Source of the DNA: Ceratopteris richardii
Lineage: Eukaryota; Streptophyta; Polypodiopsida; Polypodiales; Pteridaceae
Assembly (NCBI GenBank): GCA_020310875.1
Contig: CM035435.1
Coordinates: forward strand, 68,093,955 to 68,157,954
Direction of reading: 5' to 3'
DNA: 64,000 bases
Below, in pieces: positions 44,565-56,877 of the stretch. The position numbers were made by a program, and so were the translations under genes. Below the pieces are notes generated by a model that was not told where the DNA came from, ran no database searches, and worked only from the letters and a program-made list of their open reading frames with translations. How positions within the stretch are numbered: the stretch's first letter is position 1; each line of letters opens with the position of its first letter.

Positions 44565-45808
44565 TCTTTTCTCGTCATTTTTACTTAAGTTTTAGTAGTT
44601 TTCTTTATCCATTTCATGCTTGTTTCTTGACTTTTTAGCAAATGTAGCAGCCATTTCATCAATTTTGCAAAAGTACAATTTTTGGAATTTTAAGGAATTT
44701 TTTCAAAAATTTTCAAGAATTTTTTAGAATTTTTTCTAGCATTTTTCTCCTTTTCACGTGTCTTTTTCTTGCCACATTTGGGGAATAAAGGAAGCTCTCT
44801 GTGGTTTTTGAGTGAAGAAACTGGCCTAACACTCTAGGAATTTTTTGCAGATTTTTTGTATTTTTTTTGCAATTTTTTTTGGATTTTTAATGTATTTTTC
44901 TTTGGTTTAAAAACAAAAAGGGCCCCCCAGGGCGTTTTCCAAAAAAAAAAATCCCCCCCCCCCCCCAATTTTATTTATTTATTTATTTTTTTAAAATTTC
45001 TTCTATTTTGTTTATTTTATTGTTTTTTTATTATTATTTTATTATTTATTTTATTTATTTTGTTTTTATTTATTTTCTTGATTTTTTAGTATGGGCGTTC
45101 AAAATAAATAAAAAAATAAAAAAAAAACCAACATTTTTTTTATTTTTTATTATATATATAATTTAATTATTATTATTATTATTATTATTTTTAATGGCTA
45201 AAAGCTTTTGGCTCTGGATCGTGCCTTGATTGGCCGTTTTTTACAAAAATAGAGTCATTTTCATGTTTTTTGGCACCTCTGAACTCAGTTTTTGGCTTTA
45301 TTTTCCCAAATTCCAACTTTTTCTCTGACTTTTGGTCAAAACCAACATGTTTGGAGCACATTTATCACATGTTTTTATTTCTCCACATTGTCCACATGGC
45401 CTATTCTCACCTTGTCTTACCTTATGTTTCATAATCTTCCACACGCACCCTCTGTAACTCTATGGTTTGATCATTTTCACCCCCTCCAGACCCCATCGTC
45501 ATTCCCACCTGCCTCCCTTTCCCCATCTGCCCGGCCACATCCTTAACCCTCCCTATCCCTTCAATCCCCGCCCCTCCGCCCTCCCCTCCTACTCCTTTCT
45601 ACCCTCCCATTGCAACCCTTTTCTTTTCCATGGCAAAATCCAACTTTTGGTTCTTCTCGGGTGCTTGTTCTATCTTGCTTTGGGTGGACTTGGTTGCTGC
45701 TCAGATGTCCTCTTCAAGTTTTTGCAGCTTCATTATCATGGTGTCCTTTATGCTCCGAGTTTTGGCTATAGCTCTTCGGGACGGAGAGCACATTAGGTGG
45801 TGGGCAAC
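44565..45808 (+). other. Element Z non-coding 3' region
   Basis: No coding signal. There are long T runs, a run of 14 C at 44953-44966, TTTA and TTA microsatellites (45000-45190) and a Pro/Ser-coding-like pyrimidine-rich stretch (45430-45620) that I take as low complexity. A purine-rich tract (about 45795-45808) precedes the 3' LTR. Confidence 0.7.
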
Positions 45809-46838
45809 TATTGATCCCATAAAAATCATGTTGATCAAAGTCAACTATAGTCAAAGTCAAAAGGTCAAAGTCAATTGGTCAAAGTCAACAAGGTCAAGGT
45901 CAAAGTCAATAGGTGCAAAGTCAAAGTGCTAAAGTGCAGGTGTCAAAGTGCACAGGTAGTGCACAATTAATGGTCCACAAAGGGTAAATTGGAGAAAGTG
46001 GATTGCAGGTTGCAGAGGTATTTTCTCTAATTTCCCTAAGGTTCAAAGTGTGTTTTAAAGTGTTTTGAAAGGTTCAGGTGAACCCCCTCTTATGTGCAAA
46101 AGTGAAGACTTAAAAGGAAAATGTGAAGGTATGTGAAGCGGCAGCGTACGCACAGGTGAAAGTATGGCCCCCCCATTAAAAATTTTATTTTAGTCTAAAG
46201 TCACTACAGGACAAAACAGTGAGTGGTTGGCTGCCACTTGTGAAGACAATCTTGGGACATCAAAGTGAGCACCAAGATACCATTGCAGTTAGGAGCGTAC
46301 GTGATCAACACACTCAAATCAAGGCAAGGACCATTCTTGGACCAATCTTAGAGTAAGCAAGAGAGGCATAGTCTAAGTGAAGCAAGAGAGAGAACTGCAA
46401 GAATCACCAGTGTGCGACGCAGAGAAGTGGAGATGCAGGAGTGCATAGAGAGTGACTAAGGGATTGTGCAGAGAGTGCTAAGCTAGTCCCCCAAGGATCT
46501 CAAGGTCTCTTTGCAGTGTGCGCGTGCCGACAGAAGGTATTCATTCCTCCCCCTTAGTGGAAGCTTGGTGCAAGGTGTGCACAAGGATAAGCTTGAAGCA
46601 GGTGGAGGTCTGGTGCAGAGGAGGCCGGCGGCAAGAAGACTTTGGGATATTGGGTATTTTGTAATTGAGCACTCTGTGTGATTGTGCACAGAAGTATTGG
46701 CTTGTATTTTGCTTCAAACATTGTAATTGTCTTACTGTAATCAATCGGCAGAAGCTTCCAAGGTGTATTTCCTCTTCTGGTCTTTTCATTTTCTCCTACA
46801 AACCCTCAAACTCCTTATTGTCTAAGAATCCCCCAACA
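45809..46838 (+). repeat. Element Z 3' LTR
   Basis: 1030 bp, TATTGATCCC to CCCCCAACA; it matches 40548-41546 with about 2% differences and one extra 32-bp segment near 46745. Confidence 0.9.
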
Positions 46839-46843
46839 CATGG

Positions 46844-48280
46844 GTTTCCAGTGAGGATGGAGTATCCATGGGTACTCAAGAAGGATTCAAGTGGAAGAAT
46901 TATAGTATCCATGATGGATACGTATTATATAAAGGTAAGGTGTGTGCCCTAGAGACTCTGAGATGAGATGGCACATTTTGTATGAGTGTCATGACACACC
47001 TAGTGCAGGACACCCTGGAGTTAACAAGACATATGATCTTGTTAAGAGGCAACTTTATTGGCCTAGACTTCATAAGGAAATTCTAGAGTATGTGCTTAAG
47101 TGCACTAAATGCTAGGTCAATAAAGCTAAAAGATTGAGGACTGGAGGACTACTCCACCCATTGGATATTCCCAATGGCAAGTGGGAGATTATCTCCATGG
47201 ATTTCATAATTGGATTACCTAAGACACAGAGAGGGCACCACTATGTTTGGGAAATTGTAGGTAGGTTAACAAAAATGGCTAGGTTTATTGCAACACGTAC
47301 TACAATGAAGACACTTGAGTTGGCTATACTATTTGTAGAGAACCTATACTAGTTATATCATCTTCCTTTAGACATAATTTTTGATCGGGATAGGAAATTT
47401 ATTAGCCACTTTTGGAGAGCAGTATTCAAAAGTTTGAACATGAAACTTAGCATGAGCATGGCCGAGCATCCATAGTCGGATGGGAAAATAGAGAGGGTTA
47501 ACCAAATCCTAGATGATATGCTTTGAGCATATGTGAATGAAAGGTAAACTAATTGGGAAGAGTACTTACCTATAATAGAGTTTGCATAAAATAGTGACAA
47601 GCACTCTTCCACCGGGCATAGTCCATTTATGCTTATGTATGGGTTTCAGCCAAGATCCCCTTATGCAATAGGATTGCATAATGAGAAAGTTGAAGCTGCA
47701 AAGGACTTCTTGGAAGATATGAATGATATGCTTAGGCTTGCTAAGGATAGTATTAGGAGAGCTCAGTACAAAGCTAGAGCCTTTGCTGACCCTCACAAGA
47801 GAGACATCAACTTTGAGGTAGGAGAGCAAGTCTATCTTAAGTTCCATCTAGGTCTGAAACCATGAAGATGGGACCTTGTCCAAAACTATCCCCTAGGTAT
47901 TGTGAACCTTTCACAATACTTAAGAGTATAGGAAAGATAGCTTACTAGTGCCAACTTCCAAAGAATAGCCAAATCCATCCAATATTTCATGTTAGCTGAC
48001 TTAAGAAAAGGCTAGGTGAATATGACAAGCTCATTCTAGATAGTAAGGCAGTAGAGCCTATTTCTGTTCAATCTGTTCCACATGAACCTGAGAGCATACT
48101 ACACGCTTGAGAAAAATGGACAAGAAGTCACTTATATAAAGAGTGTCTAGTAAAGTGGAAAGATAGTTTAGAAGATAGTCCACATGGGAGTGGCTTAGCA
48201 CCCTTTAGAGACGGTTTCCTAGCCTTAGATTACCTTCCCAAGAGTCTTCTTAAGGGGAAAGATATGGGGAAACAACATGG
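46844..48280 (+). pseudogene. Chromovirus-like integrase remnant with chromodomain-like end
   Basis: It shows an HHCC zinc domain (HPGVNKTYDLVKRQLYWPRL), the catalytic core (WEIISMDFIIGLPKTQRGHH and the later FDRDRKF-like motif), the VGEQVYLKFH-like tail and a chromodomain-like ECLVKWKDSLED near 48140. A chromodomain marks chromoviruses and guides insertion into heterochromatin. Broken copy. Confidence 0.8.
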
Positions 48281-48899
48281 AGATATGACCATGTACACTG
48301 GGTACATGGGGATTTAGTGGGAGTACTATTTCATTAATTTTCTCTTTCTTTTAGACCTTCCAATGCCATTTTTTAGGAAAAAAATGGAGTGAAGGGGAAG
48401 AAAAATGTTGTATGGAGTATCCTAAGGGAGAAAGGTGTGAACTTCCTCTAAGTGGCACCCATGTGAGAGGACATTTGCAGACTCCTTTGAATAGCAAGAG
48501 AGAGAGAGAGAACATCTTCGTGAATTAGACCATATTGTGAATCGTGTCGGGGTTCACAAAAACAAAGGAGGTCATCAGAGAACGGCAATAGCATACATGT
48601 GGATAAAGCATCAGTAATATCCATAGTGAATCATGAAAGTTTGTACTTCCTTGATAGTCTTTGGTCTAGGTAGTTCTACAATGGCTCTAACCTTATCTTT
48701 GTTCATTGAAATCCCATTCTTTGACACTATGTGTCCTAGAATCATGCCTTGCTTAACCATGAAAACACGCTTCTCAGTATTCAAATAGACTTGATATTCT
48801 CTACATTTTTCAAAGATCTATTTAAGTTTAGGGATGTGTTTTTTTTTTATGTTGGAGTGAACACACAACTCATCAACATAGACTTCTAGGTTCTTTCAC

Positions 48900-49620
48900 A
48901 AGAATTCCTTAAACACATGACACATCAGCCTTTGGAATGTAGCAAGAGCATTGGTGAGCTTGAATGGCATCACACAAATGCAGAGATACCCCACTCTATG
49001 GCGAACGCCATCTTATGTTGGTCTTTAGGGGTGATGGCCACTTGATTGTAACCAGTGAATCCATCAAGGAAGCTATAGACTTCCTTGCTTACTACTCGTT
49101 CTAGAACATGCTTAGTGATAGGATGTAGATAACTATCTCGTATGGTGGTGGCATTTAGCACAACCATAATGGGGGATACCCATTTGGTATTCTTAATTTC
49201 ATAAGTAAATCTTGCTTCTATCAAGTGATCGATTTCCTCTTTGATTTTGGCTACATAATTATCATTGTATGTTTAAGGTTTATCTGCTTACTAGGCTTGG
49301 CTTCTAAAGACATTGGGATTCTGTGAGAACATATATTTGGGCCTACTCCCTTCAATTCCTTATAACTCCAAGTGAAGACATCTCTATATTCTCTCAATAG
49401 ATCTATCAACTCACTCTCTTCTTCTTCACTTAAATCGTGCCCCATGTACATAGATCTTTCTTTGCCATCTTCTATGGTTACCACAATTTTTTTGGTCTTT
49501 TCTTGGTTGTCATAGGCTTCTCTTGCGAGTGCATCTCCTTTAGGCATTCTTATCATGATCTTCCTCTCTTCTATCTCATACTTCTTGAAGTTTTCTGGCA
49601 CTTCAAACATTGTTTCTTAC
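48900..49620 (-). pseudogene. Tat-like RT amino-terminal part, first copy
   Basis: It contains YEIEERKIMIRMPKGDALAR, LSEEEESELIDLLREYRDVF and SFLDGFTGYNQVAITPKDQH. It is the longest of three related segments. Broken. Confidence 0.75.
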
Positions 49621-50149
49621 TCTGCTTGCATGGTGACATGTTTCTTTCCTTTCTTTTTCTCACTTTGATCTTCCTCTATCATTGTAAACTTCTTTTCTCA
49701 TTCACAGTTCTCGTGTTCTTGAGTCTTGGCATCTATTAGGTAAAGGTACTCTTCTTTTGAAGCACAAAAAGGTTCCATGATGATGGATTTCTCATCCTTA
49801 TCAATAATTTCCTTTGAGTGTTGTCATGTTAGACACACATTCCTCTATAACTGAGTTAAACATGAGTGGTTTTATGGTGAAAACTAAGATATCATATCCA
49901 TCTTCATAAAAATGGGGGGTCCATTGCTCTTTGTTGACAGCTATGTCCATTGTGGCTAGGATCTTTGCCCAATCATGGGGTTAAAAGTCTTCATTTGAGA
50001 ACATCATAGGTGCATAGCTTGGGTCTTGAACTGATCTAGGGTTCTCATTTGTACCTATGCATGCTTCTAGATATTGACCTTTCATCGATAAGTGGTTGTC
50101 TTCATGCATCCATGAGGATCCTTATCCTATGGAATGCACTAACTCCATT

Positions 50150-50920
50150 TCATCCAATGTTCTATGGGCCTTAAATGCGTGACACATCAGCCTTTGGAAT
50201 GTAGCAAGAGCATTGGTGAGCCTGAATGGCACCACACAAAATGCAAAGATATCCCACTCTATGGAGAAAGCCATCTTATGTTGGTCTTTAGGGGTGATGG
50301 CCACTTGATTGTAACCAATGAATCCATGAAGGAAGCTATAGTCTTCCTTGCTTACTACTCGTTCTAGAACACACTTAGTGATAGGAAGAAGATAACTATC
50401 TCATATGGTGGTGGTGTTAACTTTTTCAAGTTAATGCCCACTTGTAGCTTCCCATTCTTTTTTGGCACAACCACAATGGGGGATACCAATTCGATATTCT
50501 CAATTTCATAAGTAAATCTTGCTTCTATCAAATGATCGATTTCCTCTTTTATTTTTGCCGCATAATTATCATTGTATGTGTAAGTTTTATCTTCTTAGTA
50601 GGCTTGGCTTCTAAGGACATTGGGATTCTGTGAGAACATATATTTGGGTCTACTCCCTTCAATTCCTTATAACTCCAAGCAAAGACATCTCTATATTCTC
50701 TCAGCAGATCTATCAACTCACGTTCTTCTTCTTAACTTAAATCATGCCCTATATACATACATCTTTCTTTACCATCTTCTATGGTTATTATAAAATTTTT
50801 GGTCTTTTCTTTGTTGTCATAAGCTTCTCTTGTGAGTTAGGCATTCTTATCATGATCTTCTCTCTTCTATCTCATACTTCTTGAAATTCTCTAGCACGTC
50901 AAACATTGTTTCTTCCTCTG
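50150..50920 (-). pseudogene. Tat-like RT part, second copy
   Basis: It repeats 48900-49620 in the same order and strand with differences throughout; MAITPKDQHKMAFSIEW and FQRLMCHAFKAH are visible. Broken. Confidence 0.7.
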
Positions 50921-51233
50921 TCTATATTCTCTCAATAGATCTATCAACTCACGCTCTTCTTCTTCACTTAAATCATGCCCTACACACATACATCTTTCTT
51001 TGCCATCTTCTATGGTTACTACAAATTTTTTGGTCATTTCTTTGTTTTCATAGGCTTCTCTTGTGAGTGCATCTCCTTTAGGCATTCTTATCGTGACCTT
51101 CCTCTCTTCTATCTCATACTTCTTGAAGTTCTCTAGCACTTGAAACATTGTTTCTTCCTCTGCTTGCAGGGTGACATGTTTCTTTCCTTTCTTTTTCTCA
51201 CTTTGATCTTCCTCTTTCTTTTCTTGTTCACAG
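50921..51233 (-). pseudogene. Tat-like segment, third copy
   Basis: It repeats only the stretch before RT (KKYEIEERKVTIRMPKGDAL, LSEEEERELIDLLREYRQ), directly joined to the second copy. Confidence 0.7.
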
Positions 51234-51450
51234 TTGTTTATCAAGTTTGTTTATCAATTCGGTTATCATTTGGTTACTCCTTGTTTATCAAGTTTGTTTA
51301 TCAATTCGGTAACATATAATTCGATTACACCTTCGGCTTACTTGATTTATCAAGTTCATTTATCTATTCGATTATCATTCGATTACTCCTTGTTTATCAA
51401 GTTTGTTCATCAATTTGTTTATCAATTCAATTATCATTCAGTTACTCGAA
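51234..51450 (+). repeat. Satellite-like tandem repeat
   Basis: About four degenerate units of about 48-60 bp are built from TTTATCAAGTTTGTTTATCA and TTCGGTTATCATT-like words. It is probably not coding although a frame stays open. Confidence 0.8.
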
Positions 51451-51787
51451 GGCATTGACTAAGGCATATAAGTATGGCATAACTTTGGTATCTTTGGATT
51501 CTCTCACATTCATGGTTCTCTTGGTTCACTTTGGTTCCTGTTGGTTCCGTTGGCTATGCACAAACCAATTCTAACTTATGTGTGGCAATTAGAGCTTCCT
51601 CATTTCCTTAGTTAGCCTAATTATTTCTTTAGTTAGCCTACTTAGTTCCTTATTTAGCATGTAGGGGATTTGAAACCACAAGCTCACACTTACAAGAGAT
51701 ATGCTTTATCCACTAGCTTATTTTCACTTATTGATACCCCATTCCTTTTAATTGATATTTAACATAACTTTTAACACTCTCTTCATC

Positions 51788-51830
<43 letters not shown>

Positions 51831-51999
51831 TCTAACACTCTCTTCCCTTTATTTATTTATTTATTTATTCATCAAACACTCTCATTTATTTTATTTATTT
51901 GTTTATTTTATTATTATTATTATTTACTATATACACTATAGTTAAATTTCTTTTCACATAGTCCTATGTTTTGATTCTATATAAGGCCATGGGCCCTAC
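51451..51999. repeat. AT-rich DNA with (TTTA)n and (ATT)n microsatellites
   Basis: Runs of TTTA at 51789-51831 and 51849-51870 and of ATT near 51911-51924. The rest shows no gene. It may include LTR or leader sequence of the Gypsy element that follows, but I cannot place a boundary. Confidence 0.6.
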
Positions 52000-52960
52000 C
52001 CAAAATACCAAGGATTTTGAAACATCACCCCTACCTGGGGTATCGATTGAGCAACAACTGGAGCTTTTGTGACACGAATTCCAACATGCTCAAAACAAGA
52101 TAAAAGAATGTGATGTTGCACTCCAACAAATACATAGTGATGACAACAACCTAGTTAGGGTGGCGAAGGCCATTATCACCGCTCAAGAACAAGGCATGCC
52201 CTCCAAGATTGGTGCCAAAAATTTCCAATTTTCTCGATTCGATGGGTGAAAGTATGGCCAATTTTTTCTTTCATGGCTATCCCAATTTGACCAGTTATGA
52301 TGGAATGTTTTGCATCATAGCATCGATCGCCCCATCGCATGGACCGCATTTCAAATAAAAGATCAAGGATTCTTTCCTTCCTCCCCAATTCCACTTACAT
52401 GCTCGTCGATCATGGACAACCTTTGGATGGAAAGATGGAGATACTATGTCTACGTACACTGAATGCTTTTGGCAACGTCTACTACTTATTCCTTTGCTTG
52501 AAATGATCCCTGAAGATACCTTGCAATGGAAGTATGAAGATGGTTTGGAGATGGGAATCCAAGCCAAGCTCAACACACTATGTCCCACAACTCTCTATGA
52601 AGCTATTTCTTTTGCACATGATGCTAAGAAGTAGTTAAAGCCGATCACCAAGTCCATTCGCTTACAAGAAACATGTCAACGACAACAAGCAATCAAGCCT
52701 AATTTTCCTTTCAAACATCCTTTCACTACTTTCCAATGCCTTCCTCAATCCAATTTCCCACCAGTACCCAGGACAACTCCCTTAGACCCTACCAAACCTC
52801 CAACCCTTCAAACTACGACAATAGATGCTCAACAAAAGAGGCCCCATATCACTTGCTGGCATTATGGTAAGTTTGTTCATACTAAAGCTAAATGTAGGTT
52901 ATGAACTAATGACATGAAGCCTGTTGGATCTCAAATACACAACATGGAGGTGGTTCATGA
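52000..52960 (+). pseudogene. Gypsy gag remnant
   Basis: Blocks such as VSIEQQLELL, QIHSDDNNL, LQWKYEDGLEMGIQAKLNTL and a zinc knuckle-like CWHYGKFVHTKAKC near 52855 have the Gypsy gag layout. Broken. Confidence 0.6.
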
Positions 52961-52979
52961 AGAAACTCAACTTGATTGA

Positions 52980-53340
52980 ACCGAAGAAGCATTGCAAAAG
53001 GATCTAAGTACCTTGGGTAATGAAATTTCTATTCATTCTTTACTTTGCATGCAAGGTACTATTAATGGTAAAGTTGTTAATATTTTACATGATGATGGTA
53101 GTTCACATGATTTTATTTCTTGTACACTAGTGCAAGATCTTCAATAACATCCATTTCCTTCTATGTATAAAGTTAAGGCTACATTTCAAGAAAATAAATA
53201 TAATGTTACAAGTGAAGTGCATAACGTTCACATTTGTATAGGTTCATACATAGATGAATGCACATTCTTAATTTTTCCTTTGCAGTCCTATGATGTTATA
53301 CTTGGTATGCCTTTTTTATCAATATAATCCATGCATTGAT
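52980..53340 (+). pseudogene. Gypsy protease remnant
   Basis: The motif layout GKVVNILHDDGSSHDFISCT, ending QSYDVILGMPFL, is a retropepsin layout at the normal place between gag and RT. Broken. Confidence 0.65.
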
Positions 53341-53589
53341 TATCATACACACAGTGAGTTTTAAGTTTAATAATCAAGATATTTCTTTGTGTGCAATGCA
53401 TGAATTCCAACCATTTCCATTAATTAGTCATACTCAAGTAAATAGTCCATTTAGGAAAGGCTACAATTCATGTATTGTCTTTGTCAATAACATAGTTGAA
53501 TGTACACATACACTTCCTAATGCATATAAATCATTTTTATGGATTCCTATCATGATTTCTTTACGGCTGATTTTTCTTCTAAGCTACCA

Positions 53590-54712
53590 CCTTCTAGGGG
53601 ATCTCTTGACCATAGTATAGACTTAATTCCTAGTGTTTCGCCTCCCCATAAAGCACCTTATAGGCATTGACCTTTACATCAAAAGAAATAGCTAATCAAG
53701 TTAAGGATCCACTCCAAAAATAACTTATAAGGCCTAGTTCTTCTCCCTTTGAAGCACCTATTCTTTTAGTAGAGAAGAAGAACAAGACGTATAGGATGTG
53801 CATTGACTATAGTGTGCTCAATAAGATCACAATAAAAAATAGATATCATATTCCTAGGATAGATGATTTGCTAGATAAACTTCATGGAGCACATGTTTTT
53901 AGCAAAATTGATCTTAACTCTGGGTATCATCAGATACGAATGACAAGACTACCTTTTGAACTCAGACTGGTCTTTTTGAGTTCATGGTAATGCCTTTTGG
54001 ACTCACCAATGCACCTGCTACATTCGCATGTATGATGAATAAACATTTTCTTGATTACCAACCTTTTTTTCTTGTTTTCCTTGATGATATACTTGTCTAT
54101 AGTAAGAATGACAATGACCATGAAAATCATTTAGAAACTATTTTGAATTTGTTACGCAAAAATAAACTTTATGCCAATCCTAAAAAGAGTTATTTCTTCC
54201 AAAAAGAATTAGAGTATTTAGGTCATATTGTTTCTAGTCAAGGCATTCATGTAGATCTAAAGAAAATTAAAGTAATTGAAGAATGGCTTGTACCTCAATC
54301 TGTGAATGATGTATGCTCTTTTCCAGGGTTAGCTACTTTTTATAGAAATTTTGTAAAATTTTCTTCTTATGTAGCACTCCCACTCACATTATTATTGAAG
54401 AAAAAGTTAAAATTTGCATGGGGATTAGCACAACAACAATCTTTTGAAAAAATCAAACATGCACTTTCTCATGCACCTGTTTTGCAATTACCAAATTTTG
54501 AAACTTAAACCTTCTAAAAAGAATTGCAGTACATATGATAATGAACTTTTAGCTGTTGTGCATGCTTTAAGACTTTGGAAACATTACCTTATGTGTTATG
54601 AAGTTCTAATCAAAACAAACCAACAGGCTATTAAGCATTTATTTAATCAACCATTGATTTTAGATAGACACATTAAATGGGCTTCATTCATGCAAAAAAA
54701 ATTCAACCTGTG
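53590..54712 (+). pseudogene. Gypsy RT and RNase H remnant
   Basis: [53 protein letters not shown] and FLDDILVYSKN (catalytic), then YANPKKSYFFQKELEYLGHI and the RNase H stretch NELLAVVHALRLWKHYL, are in order. Broken. Confidence 0.85.
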
Positions 54713-55378
54713 TGTTGCTCTAGCACAATGGTAAGCACCACGTTAAGAAGCTCCACCTTCTTAATGTCAATCCGCGAAAGAGATAGGAGTGATATGAAGA
54801 TTGTGAACGTGAGATGTAGTGAGAGTGAAGGTGAGAAGCATAGAGATGCACACACACACATACACACACACACAAGGAAGAGACAAGCAAGACACAATGG
54901 AAGACAGGAAATAGACTCTATTACTCAAGATCACTCTTATAAGCTCAAAATAGCTCTAAAATCTTCTCTACTCATACAAGCTAACCCCAAAAATGAGCTC
55001 TCTAGCTCTATTTATAGTTTTTTGACTAGCTTTGATTGGTTTCACTTCTAGTGTCTGGCATAGTTAAAAATAAGGTTCTAGGTACTATTTGAAGGCGTAA
55101 ACGAGATCTAAAAATAGCCAAGATTGGTATGCTTCTTCTATCTAAGCTCCTCAAGCTTGAGGACTCCTCGGCTTGCAAAAAAGGGAGCATGTAATTACAA
55201 AAATGTGTGTTTGTATGCTACATATGGTACAAGAGTGATGAAGATCACTGTTGGGGTTGTGAGAAAGTAATATAAAACATATTTCCTGGAAAAAATAGAT
55301 TGCTTGGCTCCCCACTACTTCGTCATAATCCACCTTCACATGCTTCCTCGTCATCTGTGCCTTTGGCTACTGCCAACA
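54713..55378 (-). repeat. Family X 3' LTR, copy C
   Basis: On the minus strand it starts TGTTGGCAGTAGCC, has TATAAATA (55009-55016) with AGCTAGAGAGCTCA, a TG-rich run and an end reading GTGCTAGAGCAACA. Confidence 0.85.
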
Positions 55379-55515
55379 CCCCCCTCCCTCTCGCAACTAT
55401 CGTCCTCGACAAAACCTTGTTGCAGGGTCTGTTGGATATACTTTTGTAGGAGGTCATGAGCGAGGGTGTGCTCTGCGATGCGAATACCTCTTGCAAGATC
55501 AGCTTCAAGTGTTTC

Positions 55516-56283
55516 TCAATCTATGGGTTGAGGTTCATCTGGAAGCGAAAGTCGGTAGTGTCTGGAGTACACCAGTTGTTCACAGGCAAATAATTGAAGT
55601 AGGTGTGTGGGCCTGCTTATGAAAACCTCGGAATGGTGCATGCCTAAATGGGGTGGTGAAAGAGGTACGGTGAGTGGTGGTGTGGTGGGTGGTGAGATGT
55701 CCATGTCACTGGACGTGGTGTCGAGTGTAGTGACTGTGAAGAGTGGTGTGATAGTGGGTGTGTGAGTGGGTGTGAATACAAGATTTACAAAGGTTGATGA
55801 ATAAATTATAGATTGGGTTTCACTATTGCTTGGTGGAGAGGGGAGGAGAGAGGGAATACAATGGGGCAGGGAGGAGAGATGGGTGAGAAGGTCGATGGAG
55901 GGGGAAATGGGAATATAGGTCTTGGAGGGATGGGGAAAGAAGGAAAGGATGGAGGGAGAAATGGATTGGGTGCAATGGTGGGAGTCATAGGAGGAAGGAT
56001 AGGTTGAGTGGGTGCGGGAAGAGGGGGTTGAGACAACGAGGGCTTCGGCTACAGTACTTGCTATGGACGTGGACGATCTAGGAGAAGTAGGGTGTACAGG
56101 GGAAGCTGGAATGGCGAGAGGTGAAAGAGGAGTAGGTGGAGTGGTGGGTACTTCGACAATGGTAGTGGTAGTTATAGTAGCTGAAGGATGGGGTAGGGAG
56201 TCGATGACTATGGTCGCTTCTTGAATAGGGTCTTCTAAAATAAGTCGTGCTTCCCTGGCATGGTGTGAAGCTTGGGCACCCAT
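55516..56283 (-). pseudogene. Copy C frame: Pro/Ser/Thr-rich stretch into the frame 4 end (255 aa)
   Basis: A long Pro/Ser/Thr-rich region corresponds in place to the tail of frame 2 in copy A. It is followed in the same open frame by HSEVFISRPTHLLQLFA, which in copy A belongs to frame 4. Copy C thus has a shorter layout than copy A. No function is known. Confidence 0.55.
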
Positions 56284-56328
56284 TGGTACATGAATATACT
56301 GACCCGACTTGGATAGTAGACGGATTCA

Positions 56329-56877
56329 TCATGGGTCAAACTTTGGTGGTGGCTTTCTTTGCAAATATTGTAGTGCTTCATTGCTTCCAATTGATTTAAC
56401 CAATTCCCTAAAGCCTTGAATGAAAGCTTCTTCGAACCCTCTGATAGCGAGTTCTTGTTCTAGAATTGCCTGAATTTCTTCTTCTGAGAGTTGTCGATGT
56501 GCCCAAATTGCCTGCATAGTGCGGTATAGTTTCTTGATTGCCAAAGTGCAGGCGACCACTTCAAAGGTGTCATCTTCATGCATACTTGTGTCACCTTGAG
56601 CTTCGGTTTGCTGTTCTTGTTCTTCATTCAACACATCCTCTTGAGAGTCGTGGCTACCCTGATTGGCTTCATCATCACCGTCCTCATTGTCGGTTTTGGT
56701 TCTCCCATCTTCTGAGCTGGAGACTACTTGCTCTTGTGGTTGATCAGGGGGTGTGGTTGGGTAACTGGGATGTTCATATTCTTGTGAAAAAAAATGCCCT
56801 TCTGAAAATTGGAATGCATTGGAGAAAGCATCATGCATTTCAAAGTCAAAGGTGGTCTTCGTTGGTTCTGCCTCCAA
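56329..56877 (-). pseudogene. Copy C frame 2 core (182 aa)
   Basis: A Glu/Asp-rich region (HDSQEDVLNEEQEQQTEAQG) is followed by IKKLYRTMQAIWAHRQLSEE and FEEAFIQGFRELVKSIGSNE, matching the acidic stretch and the IKRLYQTMKR core of frame 2 in copy A. Weak frame 2-like text continues to about 57000. Confidence 0.6.

Larger units (their letters stand above)
40548..46838 (+). mobile_element. Element Z: young LTR element with gag and protease only
   Basis: The LTRs are 40548-41546 and 45809-46838, about 2% apart apart from one 32-bp length difference, flanked by the duplication CATGG (40543-40547 and 46839-46843). The internal region holds gag with zinc knuckles and a retropepsin-like frame, then about 1.2 kb of low-complexity DNA. 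No RT, RNase H or integrase is visible, so it must have moved with enzymes from another element. It looks nearly whole in what it carries, with one or two breaks. It is the youngest insertion here. Confidence 0.9.
39062..48600 (+). mobile_element. Chromovirus-like Gypsy element split by element Z
   Basis: RT and RNase H lie left of Z and integrase with a chromodomain-like end right of it; the host sequence resumes across the CATGG duplication. A polypurine run (AGTGAAGGGGAAGAAAA) and the start of a 3' LTR (TGTTGTATGGAG, about 48408-48600) follow. Gag, protease and the 5' LTR are not seen. More than fifteen breaks; old. Confidence 0.75.
48600..51233 (-). mobile_element. Tat-like Gypsy fragment with internal segment duplications, minus strand
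   Basis: On the minus strand the stretch before RT (GHDLSEEEESELIDLLREYR, DVFTWSYKELKGVGP) and RT motifs (VYSFLDGFTGYNQVAITPKD) are of the Tat type. The stretch occurs three times, at about 49390-49690, 50690-50920 and 50921-51230. The adjoining RT part occurs twice (48900-49390 and 50180-50690). Protease-spacer scraps lie in 49700-50150. Many breaks. Confidence 0.75.
52000..54712 (+). mobile_element. Gypsy fragment (gag, protease, RT, RNase H) cut by copy C
   Basis: Gag is at 52000-52960, protease at 52980-53340, RT at 53590-54290 and RNase H to 54712. The RNase H text stops at the end of the family X LTR of copy C (minus), so C inserted there or replaced the rest. More than fifteen breaks. 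Confidence 0.8.

Noticed and set aside
44953-44966. Run of 14 C in element Z
   Set aside because: Homopolymer in low-complexity DNA; may be an assembly effect, not a motif.
45292-45932. Pro/Ser/Phe-rich frames at the end of element Z
   Set aside because: Pyrimidine-rich low-complexity DNA just before the 3' LTR; composition explains the open frames.
51234-51458. Open frame of 74 codons
   Set aside because: Falls entirely in the satellite-like repeat.
55813-56224. Gly-rich frames on the plus strand
   Set aside because: Antisense of the Pro/Ser/Thr-rich stretch of copy C.
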